A DNA stretch of 24,873 nt from an uncultured Eubacteriales bacterium (GTDB lineage: Bacteria > Bacillota > Clostridia > Oscillospirales > Acutalibacteraceae). Numbering within the stretch: position 1 is the stretch's first letter; every line of letters begins with the position of its first letter. The stretch covers positions 1-24,873 of the forward strand of contig ONFW01000169.1 in assembly GCA_900317215.1 (NCBI GenBank), given 5' to 3'. A model generated the notes under the pieces. The model worked only from the letters and a program-made list of their open reading frames with translations. It ran no database searches and was not told the DNA's origin. The translations under genes and the position numbers were made by a program. This document shows, one piece after another, positions 1 through 8,564 of this stretch.

Positions 1-27
1 CGCTGCCGCAGCCGAGATCAGATCCAT
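1..27 (-). CDS. 5' end of an unidentified gene (partial, runs off the window)
   Basis: Only the first nine codons are present, reading MDLISAAAA from an ATG at 27. A strong Shine-Dalgarno (GGGAGGAAGG, 40 to 31) lies at good spacing upstream, which makes the start convincing. The gene follows addA on the same strand after a gap of 66 bases and could be the third member of the addB-addA transcription unit. The residues visible are too few to assign a family. Confidence 0.6.
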
Positions 28-29
28 AT

Positions 30-86
30 TCCTTCCTCCCTTTTATTGAGCACGAGTGTTCTTATGCTCTAATCTATGAGGAAGGA
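30..86 (-). promoter_or_regulatory. Inverted repeat sequestering the Shine-Dalgarno of the edge gene
   Basis: Bases 78-86 (GAGGAAGGA on the plus strand) and 30-38 (TCCTTCCTC) are a perfect 9-base inverted repeat. In the minus-strand mRNA the second arm is the Shine-Dalgarno of the gene starting at 27, so the ribosome binding site would be paired. A smaller nested stem (GAGCA/TGCTC) sits in the loop. The first arm starts 7 bases after the addA stop codon, within reach of a terminating ribosome, which suggests translational coupling. The pairing is seen in sequence; the coupling is inference. Confidence 0.5.
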
Positions 87-93
87 TCAGGTT

Positions 94-3000
94 TTATGTT
101 TTTATCTCGGTATAAAGGCCGTTGTAGACCGAGTATATATAGCAGGCCTTTACGGGTCTTTCAAAAATCTGCTGCGCCGCCATTTTGTATAATTGAAGCT
201 GTTTTGAATATCTATCGCTGAGCTCCTCCATAGAGCTGAGCCTGTCGGTCTTGTAATCAACGATGATTATTCCGTCGGCTTCGATCAAAACACAGTCGAT
301 AGCTCCTTGAAGTATAACGCTTTCGCTCTCGGGATAAGAAGTATCGATCATAGACGCAGGTATATTAACGGTAAAGCGATATTCTCTCAGCATGCTTTCC
401 GCATTGCGGTAATGGCGGAAAAGACCGCTGTTTACAAAGGCCGCAATATCCTCATCACGAATGGACTGAGCCTGTTCCTCGGTAAGATAGCCTGCCTGAA
501 CGAGAAGCTCCTTTTCAGCGGTCGGCTCAGAGCCGGCATGGAAAAGATCTGCATACTGCAGGAATCTGTGCATAGCTGTTCCCCTTTCCGAGCCGGACAT
601 TTCTTCCTTTCTTGTAAAGGCAGGTCTGCTTACGGCAATATGATATCCGGCCTGCTCGCTGTGAACAAGCGCCGAAGCAGATACCTTTGAAGGGATCACC
701 GTGCGGAGCGTATCCGGATACTTTTCGTTAAAGCGTTTTTTTAGCAGATCCAAAAGACCGACATCGGGCGGACAGCTTTTTTCACTGAGCTTTTTTTCGG
801 GTTCTGAGCTTTCAATTGAGCTGACAAGCTCAAAGCTCCAGTTAGCTGCGGAAGGAAGCGTTTCAAGCCCCGTGCTTCCGGAGAGTGCGCGCAGCTCCTC
901 CATTGAAGGATGTACAAGGGCGCAGAGCATGATCCAATCTGCAAGAGAAGCGGACGCAGAGACAGAAAACGGAGATATCCTGCCGTCTCTGAGCATTATT
1001 CTTGAGGCAAGCTTTTTCAGCTTGTTTTTAAGCCCGTCCTTTGAGCGCAGATTGTAGGAAACGACAGGTATAAGCTTCTCCTTGGCTCTTGTCATTGCAA
1101 CGTAAAGAACTCTCATAGCCTCGCTGATATCCTCCGAGCTTTTACACAGGCTTATCACATTTCTCTGAACGGTATTGAATTTCAACAGACTCGATCTCTC
1201 CGCAGTTTTCATTCCGAAGCCAAGCTCAGCATGACAGCTTATCTCCTCAGAGGAGTTGTTGCCCTTTGCATCAAGTCCTGCCAGGATACACACCGGAAAT
1301 TCAAGCCCCTTTGAATGATGCACGCTCATTATTCTAACAGAGTTTGTCGGTACCGTATCGCCTGCGCTGATATTTGTTCCGTTCTCTTCAAGATAGTTTA
1401 TGTGACGCACAAGCTCTGTCAGACTTCGCTTGCCGCTTTTTTCATAATCACGAACAAAGCTCATCAGCTTTCTGATATTGCGTACCCTTATCTCGCCGTT
1501 ATCGGAAGCATTCATCATAGGAATAAAGCCCGTCAGCTCAAAGAATTTTTCAAGCAGTCCTGAGGGCGGCATCGTGACAGAGAGCTTTCGCAGCTCAGAA
1601 AGGATCTCGCTGAAGTATCTGCATTTTTCAATAAGAACGCTGCTGACCTGCTGCGGCTCGTTTTTCTCATGGGCTATAAGACAGGCTCTTATCCTGCTGA
1701 AAATAAATTTTCCGATGAAAAGAGTTTTAAGGTCGGTAAGATCGTCAGGCTCAAAGCCGAACACGGGACAGAGCAGCACAGACAGCATGGGGATATCCTG
1801 CATGGGGTTATCCACGGTTTTCAGCAGAGACAGCAGTATGTTGACCTCAAAGCAGCCGAAAAGGCTGTAAGGCATATCTATATAGGCAGGGATACCGTTT
1901 TTGTTGAGTATATCCGAATAAGCCCTTGCGTGAGTGGAGGTATAGCGCATAAGTACGGCAAAGTCGCCGTAACGGGCAGGACGTAAAACGCCTCGGTCAT
2001 ATACAGTCAGACCTTCGTCAAGCTTTTTTCTTATAAGCTGAGCGATGAAGCCTGCTTCGAGAACCGAGGTATCCTCGTCTCCTTTGCTGCTTTCTCCCAT
2101 TGCAAAGGTATCCAGCAGACAAAGCTCCATGGAGGGCTCGCTGCTTTCGGGATAAGAGGCGCCAGTTGTAAGCTTTTCATCGTTGTTATATTCTATCTCT
2201 CCTACTCTCTCGGACATTATAGAATGAAATACAAAGTTTACACTGTCAATTATCCCCTCCCTGCTGCGGAAGTTTTTATCAAGTATTATCTTTGCTGGAA
2301 AGGCAGGCATTTTTCTGTTATAGGGCAGTGATGCCGCGCGCCTGTTTTTGAATATCTCGGGCATTGCTTCTCTGAAGCGGTAGATGCTTTGCTTTACGTC
2401 TCCGACCACAAATAAATTGTTCTCATTATCGGAGATAAATCTGAAGATAGTCTCCTGTGTGTCGTTTGTATCCTGATATTCGTCTACCATGATCTGATCG
2501 TAGCCCGAGGAAAGTGTTTTTGCAAAATCAGTCTTATGCATATTGCCGTCCTTGTCGTGAGTGACGAGAAGCTTCAACAGAAGATGCTCAAGATCGGCAA
2601 AGTCAAGAACGCCTCTTTCTGTCTTTGCCTCAAAATATGCCTTGTCGAAGCGTTTTATCACGTTGCACAGGGCAAGCACGGCAGGATACAGCTTTTTGGC
2701 GCTATTTTTGTATGCCTGCGAACTTGTGCCGAATATAGGCAGAAGGCTGTTGTTTACTATATCGGAAATGTTGTCAAAGCAGTTGCGGACAATAACAGCC
2801 TCACTCTCTGATACAGGCAGGCTTTTGCTTCTTGGCTTGAGATAATTTACACCGCAGAAGCCGGAAATACAAGCCGAAACGCCGTCCCATGAGCGCTCCT
2901 CAAGCTCCTTTTTCAAGCCTTGCAAAAAGCGTTCAAGGTTTTCGAGATTAGCCTGTCCGCAGGTCGGCTTGTCCGTGCAGAATGCCTGATTTCCTTCTAT

Positions 3001-3708
3001 TACCTCTCTTGCCTGAGAGAGCAAACTGTCTATATCTCCTGCAGCGGTGCGGAGCATTTCAAAGGCTTTTTTTGCATAGATCGTATCCTGCACCTCTACG
3101 GTCGGGTCGTAATACTGTGCGACTGAATCGAGCCACAAAAACGGGAATGGGTGCGAGCTGCATTTTTCATATACAGAAAGCAGCTCGTTTTCCATGCTTT
3201 TATCAGATCGTGACGAGGAAAGCAGCTCTGCCAGAAAAAGAAAGCCCTCGTCCTTTGAAGCGTAGCTCTCCTCGATCACCTCGGATATGATCCTGTGTCT
3301 GAGGACAGCCGCTTCACCCTCAGAGAAAACACGGAAATCACGGTCGATATCGAGCATAAAGAAGTTGTCACGTATCACACGGCTGCAAAAGCTGTCTATC
3401 GTACAGATATCGGCGTTTGCAAGAAGGAGCTGCTGTCTGCGCAGCGCCGTATTTGAAGGCTCTACAAGGAGCAGATCATCTATTGCAGCGGCTATCCTGC
3501 TTTTCATTTCCTCAGCGGCAGCCTTTGTAAAGGTGACTATAAGCAGCCTGTCGGCGCTCACGGGCTTAGCCTTGTCTGTGAGCAGCTTTATGACTCTCTG
3601 AACAAGAACTCTCGTTTTGCCCGAGCCTGCTGCCGCGGATACAAGCACAGAACCGCCCTGAGCATCAATAGCGTCCTGCTGTGCAGGTGTAAAGCTCATT
3701 TCAGCCAT
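94..3708 (-). CDS. addA: ATP-dependent helicase/nuclease subunit A (AddA)
   Basis: AddA is the UvrD-like (superfamily 1) helicase and one of the two nucleases of the AddAB complex, which resects double-strand breaks to produce 3' tails for RecA in the cytoplasm. The helicase motifs are present in order: Walker A GSGKT near residue 30, VTFTKAAAEEM, VDEYQDTND (Walker B), VVGDVKQSIYRF, KNFRSREGI, SVHHSKGLEFP and LYVAMTRAKE. A C-terminal RecB-type nuclease domain follows, with GAIDCV, IIIVDYKTDRL and KQLQLYK. The length of 1204 residues is normal for the family. In-frame GTG and ATG codons lie at 3717 and 3714, but GAGGAGG ends at 3718, so the ATG at 3708 has the best spacing (9 bases). The start overlaps the addB stop by 8 bases, so the two subunits are translationally coupled. 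Confidence 0.95.
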   Translation of the reverse strand: MAEMSFTPAQQDAIDAQGGSVLVSAAAGSGKTRVLVQRVIKLLTDKAKPVSADRLLIVTFTKAAAEEMKSRIAAAIDDLLLVEPSNTALRRQQLLLANADICTIDSFCSRVIRDNFFMLDIDRDFRVFSEGEAAVLRHRIISEVIEESYASKDEGFLFLAELLSSSRSDKSMENELLSVYEKCSSHPFPFLWLDSVAQYYDPTVEVQDTIYAKKAFEMLRTAAGDIDSLLSQAREVIEGNQAFCTDKPTCGQANLENLERFLQGLKKELEERSWDGVSACISGFCGVNYLKPRSKSLPVSESEAVIVRNCFDNISDIVNNSLLPIFGTSSQAYKNSAKKLYPAVLALCNVIKRFDKAYFEAKTERGVLDFADLEHLLLKLLVTHDKDGNMHKTDFAKTLSSGYDQIMVDEYQDTNDTQETIFRFISDNENNLFVVGDVKQSIYRFREAMPEIFKNRRAASLPYNRKMPAFPAKIILDKNFRSREGIIDSVNFVFHSIMSERVGEIEYNNDEKLTTGASYPESSEPSMELCLLDTFAMGESSKGDEDTSVLEAGFIAQLIRKKLDEGLTVYDRGVLRPARYGDFAVLMRYTSTHARAYSDILNKNGIPAYIDMPYSLFGCFEVNILLSLLKTVDNPMQDIPMLSVLLCPVFGFEPDDLTDLKTLFIGKFIFSRIRACLIAHEKNEPQQVSSVLIEKCRYFSEILSELRKLSVTMPPSGLLEKFFELTGFIPMMNASDNGEIRVRNIRKLMSFVRDYEKSGKRSLTELVRHINYLEENGTNISAGDTVPTNSVRIMSVHHSKGLEFPVCILAGLDAKGNNSSEEISCHAELGFGMKTAERSSLLKFNTVQRNVISLCKSSEDISEAMRVLYVAMTRAKEKLIPVVSYNLRSKDGLKNKLKKLASRIMLRDGRISPFSVSASASLADWIMLCALVHPSMEELRALSGSTGLETLPSAANWSFELVSSIESSEPEKKLSEKSCPPDVGLLDLLKKRFNEKYPDTLRTVIPSKVSASALVHSEQAGYHIAVSRPAFTRKEEMSGSERGTAMHRFLQYADLFHAGSEPTAEKELLVQAGYLTEEQAQSIRDEDIAAFVNSGLFRHYRNAESMLREYRFTVNIPASMIDTSYPESESVILQGAIDCVLIEADGIIIVDYKTDRLSSMEELSDRYSKQLQLYKMAAQQIFERPVKACYIYSVYNGLYTEIKT

Positions 3709-6700
3709 TATCATCACCCTCCTCGCTGTTTATGATCTCTATTGCTTCCTTGTGACTGACCGCCGTTTTCTGATTGAAGGGCTTACCCTCCTCATAGCCG
3801 CAGACGCTTTTGTAATCACAGTATTTGCACGCATCAGCGGAGCCGCCCTTTACCGGGTATCTCTTTATATCGCCGTCGTAGAGAGACTGAGCCATGCTGA
3901 TAAGCTTTTTGTCAATGTAGGAGAATATCCTTCCGTAGGTCTCAAGGCTTGCAAGGCAGTTATCCGCCCTGATACCGTTCTTTCCGTCAGCCCTTACGGG
4001 AATATAGATTCCCTTGCCGTCAGTTTCCATTGCGGCTATTACCTCTGCGTCATCAAGCAGAAGACCGTTCATTTTGAATGACGAGAGCTGTGCTTTTTCC
4101 GCCTCGCTGCGCTGGCTGTCGCTCTCGTATATCCCTGTTTTAGCCGAGGGAGTAGCGGGCATATAAAGTATCCCTGCAGGGGCAAGGGGAAGCCTTTTGT
4201 CCTTTGAAAAATGCTCCTCTCCTGTTTTGTTAAGTATCGAAAGATAGAGCAGCATTTGTATATTCAACCCGTAAAGAACATCTGAGAGCTTGAAATCCTT
4301 TGTTCCTGTCTTATAGTCTATTATTCTTATGTATCTCTTGCCGTCATGATCATAGGTATCGACTCTGTCTACCTTGCCTGAGACAGTTATCCTTTCTCCA
4401 GTTGGGAGCTCAAGCTCATATCCGGGAACAGCGCCATCCGTTCCTATCTCAAGCTCGAAATCCGAGGGAACAAAGCTGCACACCGAAAACTCGTCGATAA
4501 GTCTTTTAAGCAGTACGGAGACGTTTCTTTCGATAATAGAGAACTGCATAAAAAAGCGTTCGGTGCGTTCGCCTTCGCCGCCTATCTCCTCGATATAAAG
4601 GGCGGTGTATTTTCTGATAAGACCGGAAAGCTCGGCGCTGCTGTATTTGCTGAGCTTATCGAATGGCTCATCCCTGAGCAGACCCTCGAGAATAAAATGT
4701 ACTGCGCCGCCGTACATACCGGCATCCATTACCGCTCTTTTTCTCGGATAAGCCTTTAGTCCATATCTGCAGAAATATCTGAACGGGCAAAGATAATAGT
4801 TTTCCGCCTGTGTTGCCGAGAGCGACAGCTTCTCTCCGAAGAGCCTTTTTGTTCTGTACCTGCCTGTAATTAGGAAGGGTCTGTTCTCGAGCATTCCGGA
4901 TATCGCCTTATATCTTGAGGAATAGTCGGGCGCAGAGCTGAAATACTCTCTTAGCGCTGCGCTGACGCCTGTATTATCTCTCCAGAGCGCTGCACATTCC
5001 TCAAAGGCTTGTCTTTCGGTATAGAACAGCTCTTCGGGTCTGAGGGAGCTGTGTCTTTTTACAGGCGTATCCTTGAGTATATTTAGTATCTCCTTTATGA
5101 TGACAGAGCTTTCACAGTGACCTCCCTGAGTAGGAGTGAGGTATCTGCTGATGTACAGTCTTTCTGAGGGCAGAGACAGAGCAGCGTATGCGTTGAATTT
5201 TTCTCTCAGGGACAGGGCGTAGGCTGTATCACCGAGAGGAAGGTCAAGACCTATGAGCTGTTCTCTCTCATTATCGCTGAATACTCCCGAGGCTTTAGGA
5301 ACAGCGGGGAAAACTCCCTCAAGGGCTCCTATTATAAAAACAGCCTTCTGCCCCTGCGCTCTTATATTTCCAGCAGTTCCTATAACAACGCTGTCGAGAG
5401 TCTGAGGGATATCAGATATCGGGCTTTTTCTTATCATAAGCTTCAGCAGCTCATAGTATCTTTTGCTGTCCGTTTTTACGGAGGAAAGGATATTGTGCAT
5501 TTTATCAAGAATATCCATTGCAGTATCCCACACTGCAGCCTCGGTCTGTCGCTGCCTCAACTCAGAGGGCTTGTCAAACAGAGAAACAAAGCGCTTCATT
5601 GACTTATCGGCTTCAAGTCTTATGAGGAGCGAATAGACTGCTTCCGATATATCAGCGCCGTTTGCAGCCCTTCCAAGCTCCTCGGAAAAATCAATGAGAG
5701 GAGCTATGATGCATTGTCTGAGTTTTTCAAGCCTTAAAAGCTCCTCGGTGTTAATGTCCTTTGTGTTTCCCTCGGGATTCATTGTAAAGGGCTGCTTCCA
5801 GCGCACGCCCTTGATATCCCACATATAGACATAGTTTTCAAGCCTGTATATATCATCGTTTCTGACAGGAGTCATCTCCGTTTTCAGCATTGTGAGTATG
5901 CTCTCTGTATTAAAGGAGGAGTGAACAGCCTCAAAAGCAGAGAGTATAAGGCGAATGAGCGGCTTTTCATCAAGGGGCTTGGGTTCTGACATGAAAAAGG
6001 GGATATCATATTTCGGAAATTCCGAGGAGATAATATTTGAAAACATTGTCGGGTCGCGCATGATGACGGTTATCTCGTTATAGCGGCAGCCCTTGTATCT
6101 TACAAGCCCGGATATCTCTCTGCAGATCTGTCTGATCTCGTCATATTCATCATCAGCCTCATAGATCTGCACACTGTCGTCCTCGGCATAATATGGATCG
6201 CCGTCAAAGCGGAACACCGACTCCTCTATTGCGGCTATCGACGGGCTTTTATACCTCACGGCTTTTCTTAGTTTTATCGGAGCGGCAACTGCAGCTCCGC
6301 AGTTCTCCGCTGCGGCAATAAGCTTTCTGCCTGTCATCTCTGGCTCACTGAAAATGCTGTCGGCTGTTCCGTCCGCTGAGAAGCCGTCGCAGCAAAGGGA
6401 AACGACGACCTCGTCCGCCTGCTCTATTATCTTTCCGACAATACGCATTTCCTGACCTGAAAATCCGTTGAAGGCGTCAATAAATACAGTCCTGTCCTCA
6501 AAAAAGGGATTTTCGCAGAGAAGCTCATAAAGCCTTGTCAGGTCATCACTCGGGTCGGAATATGAGCTGCCGAGCAGGGCGTCGTATGCCGAGTAGACAT
6601 CTGCGCTCTCCCTGAGCTTTTGCCTGAGCCTTTCGTCATGAGTCCGTTCCGCAGCATTATACAGATCATCAGGGGTCACGGCGCACGCCTTGAACTCGTT

Positions 6701-7066
6701 CACGGCGTCTGTCATCAGCTCGGCAAAGTCGCTTTTCTTATAACGTCCGGCATAGAGCACAAGTCTGTCGGATATCTGCTCGGCAGCCGTGCTCATCAGG
6801 ACCGCCTTAACTCCGTCGTCAATGCGTTTGCTGTCCCTTGAGCCGTATTCCTCCGTCACGATATCGTACATTCTTTTGAAGCTCATTACGCTTACACGGC
6901 TTGCTTTTTCCGCTCCGAGCATATCCAGTATTCTCTTTTCACACTGATATGAGCTTTGCTCAGGTATGAGGAGAACGATATCTCCTTTATCGGCTTCTTC
7001 AGCGATCCTGTTAAAGATGAGCTCGGTTTTTCCTGAGCCGCTCCGCCCTGATAACAACTGCAGCAT
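3701..7066 (-). CDS. addB: ATP-dependent helicase/nuclease subunit B (AddB)
   Basis: AddB is the partner of AddA in double-strand-break processing; in the family it carries a second nuclease domain and a 4Fe-4S cluster. The 1121-residue protein begins with the Walker A motif GRSGSGKTE at residues 7-15. The RecB-type nuclease core is visible as IRIIDYKTGTKDF. Four cysteines fit the known iron-sulfur pattern: Cys760 in the LCPFRYFC segment, then Cys1080, Cys1083 and Cys1089 spaced C-x2-C-x5-C near the C terminus. The start has AGGAGGTG at 7079 to 7072, five bases before the ATG. It is followed immediately by addA, with overlapping ends. The length and all nuclease and cluster residues appear intact. 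Confidence 0.95.
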   Translation of the reverse strand: MLQLLSGRSGSGKTELIFNRIAEEADKGDIVLLIPEQSSYQCEKRILDMLGAEKASRVSVMSFKRMYDIVTEEYGSRDSKRIDDGVKAVLMSTAAEQISDRLVLYAGRYKKSDFAELMTDAVNEFKACAVTPDDLYNAAERTHDERLRQKLRESADVYSAYDALLGSSYSDPSDDLTRLYELLCENPFFEDRTVFIDAFNGFSGQEMRIVGKIIEQADEVVVSLCCDGFSADGTADSIFSEPEMTGRKLIAAAENCGAAVAAPIKLRKAVRYKSPSIAAIEESVFRFDGDPYYAEDDSVQIYEADDEYDEIRQICREISGLVRYKGCRYNEITVIMRDPTMFSNIISSEFPKYDIPFFMSEPKPLDEKPLIRLILSAFEAVHSSFNTESILTMLKTEMTPVRNDDIYRLENYVYMWDIKGVRWKQPFTMNPEGNTKDINTEELLRLEKLRQCIIAPLIDFSEELGRAANGADISEAVYSLLIRLEADKSMKRFVSLFDKPSELRQRQTEAAVWDTAMDILDKMHNILSSVKTDSKRYYELLKLMIRKSPISDIPQTLDSVVIGTAGNIRAQGQKAVFIIGALEGVFPAVPKASGVFSDNEREQLIGLDLPLGDTAYALSLREKFNAYAALSLPSERLYISRYLTPTQGGHCESSVIIKEILNILKDTPVKRHSSLRPEELFYTERQAFEECAALWRDNTGVSAALREYFSSAPDYSSRYKAISGMLENRPFLITGRYRTKRLFGEKLSLSATQAENYYLCPFRYFCRYGLKAYPRKRAVMDAGMYGGAVHFILEGLLRDEPFDKLSKYSSAELSGLIRKYTALYIEEIGGEGERTERFFMQFSIIERNVSVLLKRLIDEFSVCSFVPSDFELEIGTDGAVPGYELELPTGERITVSGKVDRVDTYDHDGKRYIRIIDYKTGTKDFKLSDVLYGLNIQMLLYLSILNKTGEEHFSKDKRLPLAPAGILYMPATPSAKTGIYESDSQRSEAEKAQLSSFKMNGLLLDDAEVIAAMETDGKGIYIPVRADGKNGIRADNCLASLETYGRIFSYIDKKLISMAQSLYDGDIKRYPVKGGSADACKYCDYKSVCGYEEGKPFNQKTAVSHKEAIEIINSEEGDDNG

Positions 7067-7271
7067 AAGCGCACCTCCTGTATATTTATCAGCTCTGTAG
7101 TTATGATATCATAAAATATAGGTAATAAATCGGACATCAGATTTCGTGGAGACTCTGTCGTTCCTGCACGGACGATACCGTTTAATGGTGCAGGGCATTA
7201 TTGCAGCTCTCATGCAGTGCCGATCTTTTACACTAAAATGCACCGAGCCTTGCAGGACCCGGTGCAGCTTT
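7067..7271 (-). other. Intergenic region between prfB and addB, with hairpins and a weak promoter candidate
   Basis: Besides the prfB terminator (7235-7266) this 205-base gap holds a second inverted repeat, CCTGCAC (7163-7169) with GTGCAGG (7188-7194), loop 18 bases. It also holds several TGCA-containing segments between 7201 and 7220 that could pair. For addB a possible -10 TATGAT lies at 7113 to 7108, but the matching -35 (TGTCCG, 7136 to 7131) is poor. I see no open reading frame that can be defended here. Confidence 0.35.
7235..7266 (-). terminator. Intrinsic terminator of prfB
   Basis: On the minus strand the 7-base arms TGCACCG and CGGTGCA enclose an inner CCT/AGG pairing with a GCA loop. 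The second arm is followed by TTTT and a T-rich stretch. It begins 6 bases after the prfB stop codon and separates prfB from addB. Confidence 0.75.
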
Positions 7272-8405
7272 TCATTCCTCTGAAAAATCATTATTAAGCT
7301 TGTTAAGACTTGCCGCCTTGAGATAGGCATTGATGAAGCCGTCAAGATCGCCGTCCATGACGGAATTGATGTTTCCTGTTTCATAGCCGGTACGAGTATC
7401 CTTGACCAGTGTATAAGGCATGAAAACATAAGAGCGTATCTGTGAGCCCCAGGCTATCTCCTTCTGAACGCCCTTGATATCCTCGATCTTCTCAAGGTGT
7501 TCGCGCTCCTTGATCTCAATAAGCTTTGATTTGAGCATCATCATTGCGATATCCCTGTTCTGATACTGGCTGCGTTCAACCTGAGATGCGACTACTATGC
7601 CCGTCGGGATATGTGTAAGTCTGACTGCGGACGAGGTCTTGTTTACCTTCTGACCGCCTGCTCCGCTTGCGCGGTAAACGTCCATTTTAACGTCCTCGGG
7701 TCTTATCTCTACCTGTATCGTATCGTCTATCTCAGGCATTACCTCAATTGAAGCAAAGGAGGTGTGTCTTCTGCCGGAGGCATCGAACGGGGACACACGG
7801 ACAAGTCTGTGTACTCCCGATTCGCTCTTTAAATAGCCGTATGCATTCTCACCCTCAACAAGAAGCACAGCGCTTTTAAGTCCGGCTTCTTCACCGTCGA
7901 GATAGTCTACCTCCTTGATTTTAAAGCCGTGCTGCTCCGCCCATTTACAGTACATTCTGTAGAGCATCTCAGCCCAGTCCTGCGCCTCTGTTCCGCCGGC
8001 GCCGGCATGAAATGTCAGGATAGCGTTTTTGGAGTCGTATTCGCCTGTCAGCAAGGTCTCGAGACGTTGCTTTTCGTAGTTGCGAATAACGTTGTCAAGC
8101 TCACTCTGAGCCTCGTCAAGCAGTGAGAGATCCTCCTCCTCATTGGCAAGCTCAATGAGCGCAAGGGTATCGTCATAGGCTGCGACAAGCTTGTCGTAGG
8201 CTGCGACCTTATTCTTTAAAGCTCCTGTTTTTTGCAGGATCTTCTGTGAATTGTCAACGTCGTCCCAGAAGCCCGGCTGCGCGGCGCGCTGTTCGAGCTG
8301 TTCTATCTCCATTTTCATCTTGTCAAGACCGAGCGCTGAGGACAGCTCTCTGATATCAGGCTCGATCGCCTGAAGCTTTAATCTTAGCTCTTCAAATTGT
8401 AGCAT
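7272..8405 (-). CDS. prfB: Peptide chain release factor 2 (RF2), without programmed frameshift
   Basis: RF2 reads the stop codons UGA and UAA and triggers peptide release on the ribosome. The RF2-specific tripeptide SPF is at residues 205-207, within RVSPFDASGRRHTSF, and the catalytic GGQ is at 250-252. The length of 377 residues matches the family. In most bacteria prfB contains an in-frame UGA after about 25 codons that needs a +1 shift (CUU UGA C). Here the same place reads GGT CTT GAC (CTTGAC at 8327 to 8322), so the protein is encoded in one uninterrupted frame. A GAGG element lies 7 bases before the ATG. Its own promoter is at 8514-8486 and its terminator at 7266-7235. Confidence 0.96.
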   Translation of the reverse strand: MLQFEELRLKLQAIEPDIRELSSALGLDKMKMEIEQLEQRAAQPGFWDDVDNSQKILQKTGALKNKVAAYDKLVAAYDDTLALIELANEEEDLSLLDEAQSELDNVIRNYEKQRLETLLTGEYDSKNAILTFHAGAGGTEAQDWAEMLYRMYCKWAEQHGFKIKEVDYLDGEEAGLKSAVLLVEGENAYGYLKSESGVHRLVRVSPFDASGRRHTSFASIEVMPEIDDTIQVEIRPEDVKMDVYRASGAGGQKVNKTSSAVRLTHIPTGIVVASQVERSQYQNRDIAMMMLKSKLIEIKEREHLEKIEDIKGVQKEIAWGSQIRSYVFMPYTLVKDTRTGYETGNINSVMDGDLDGFINAYLKAASLNKLNNDFSEE

Positions 8406-8434
8406 ATCAGTACCTCACAATATTAAAGTGATCC

Positions 8435-8461
8435 GCAAGCCGACCGATGCGGCGGCCTTGC
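8435..8461 (-). promoter_or_regulatory. GC-rich hairpin in the prfB leader
   Basis: The prfB 5' leader contains a stem of GCAA/TTGC, GCCG/CGGC and CCG/CGG with a CAT loop and a single bulged G. It is not followed by a T-tract, so it is not an ordinary terminator. It lies about 20 bases upstream of the Shine-Dalgarno. Its role is unknown. Confidence 0.4.
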
Positions 8462-8485
8462 TGCAGTAATTGTATTAACTGTATT

Positions 8486-8514
8486 ATTATAGAATAAAAC
8501 TGCGTCTTTGTAAA
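8486..8514 (-). promoter_or_regulatory. Sigma-A type promoter of prfB
   Basis: The -35 TTTACA (8514 to 8509) and the -10 TATAAT (8491 to 8486) are separated by 17 bases, close to consensus. The promoter lies about 80 bases upstream of the prfB start and just downstream of the exporter permease gene, where no strong terminator is visible. Confidence 0.8.
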
Positions 8515-8564
8515 GCATATCCTGAAATATTTTACAGCAGGTTTCTCGCACCCGTATCCTCGTT

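Noticed and set aside
3709..3717. GTG and ATG starts of addA at 3717 and 3714
   Set aside because: The Shine-Dalgarno ends at 3718, leaving 0 and 3 bases of spacing; the ATG at 3708 has the proper 9 bases.
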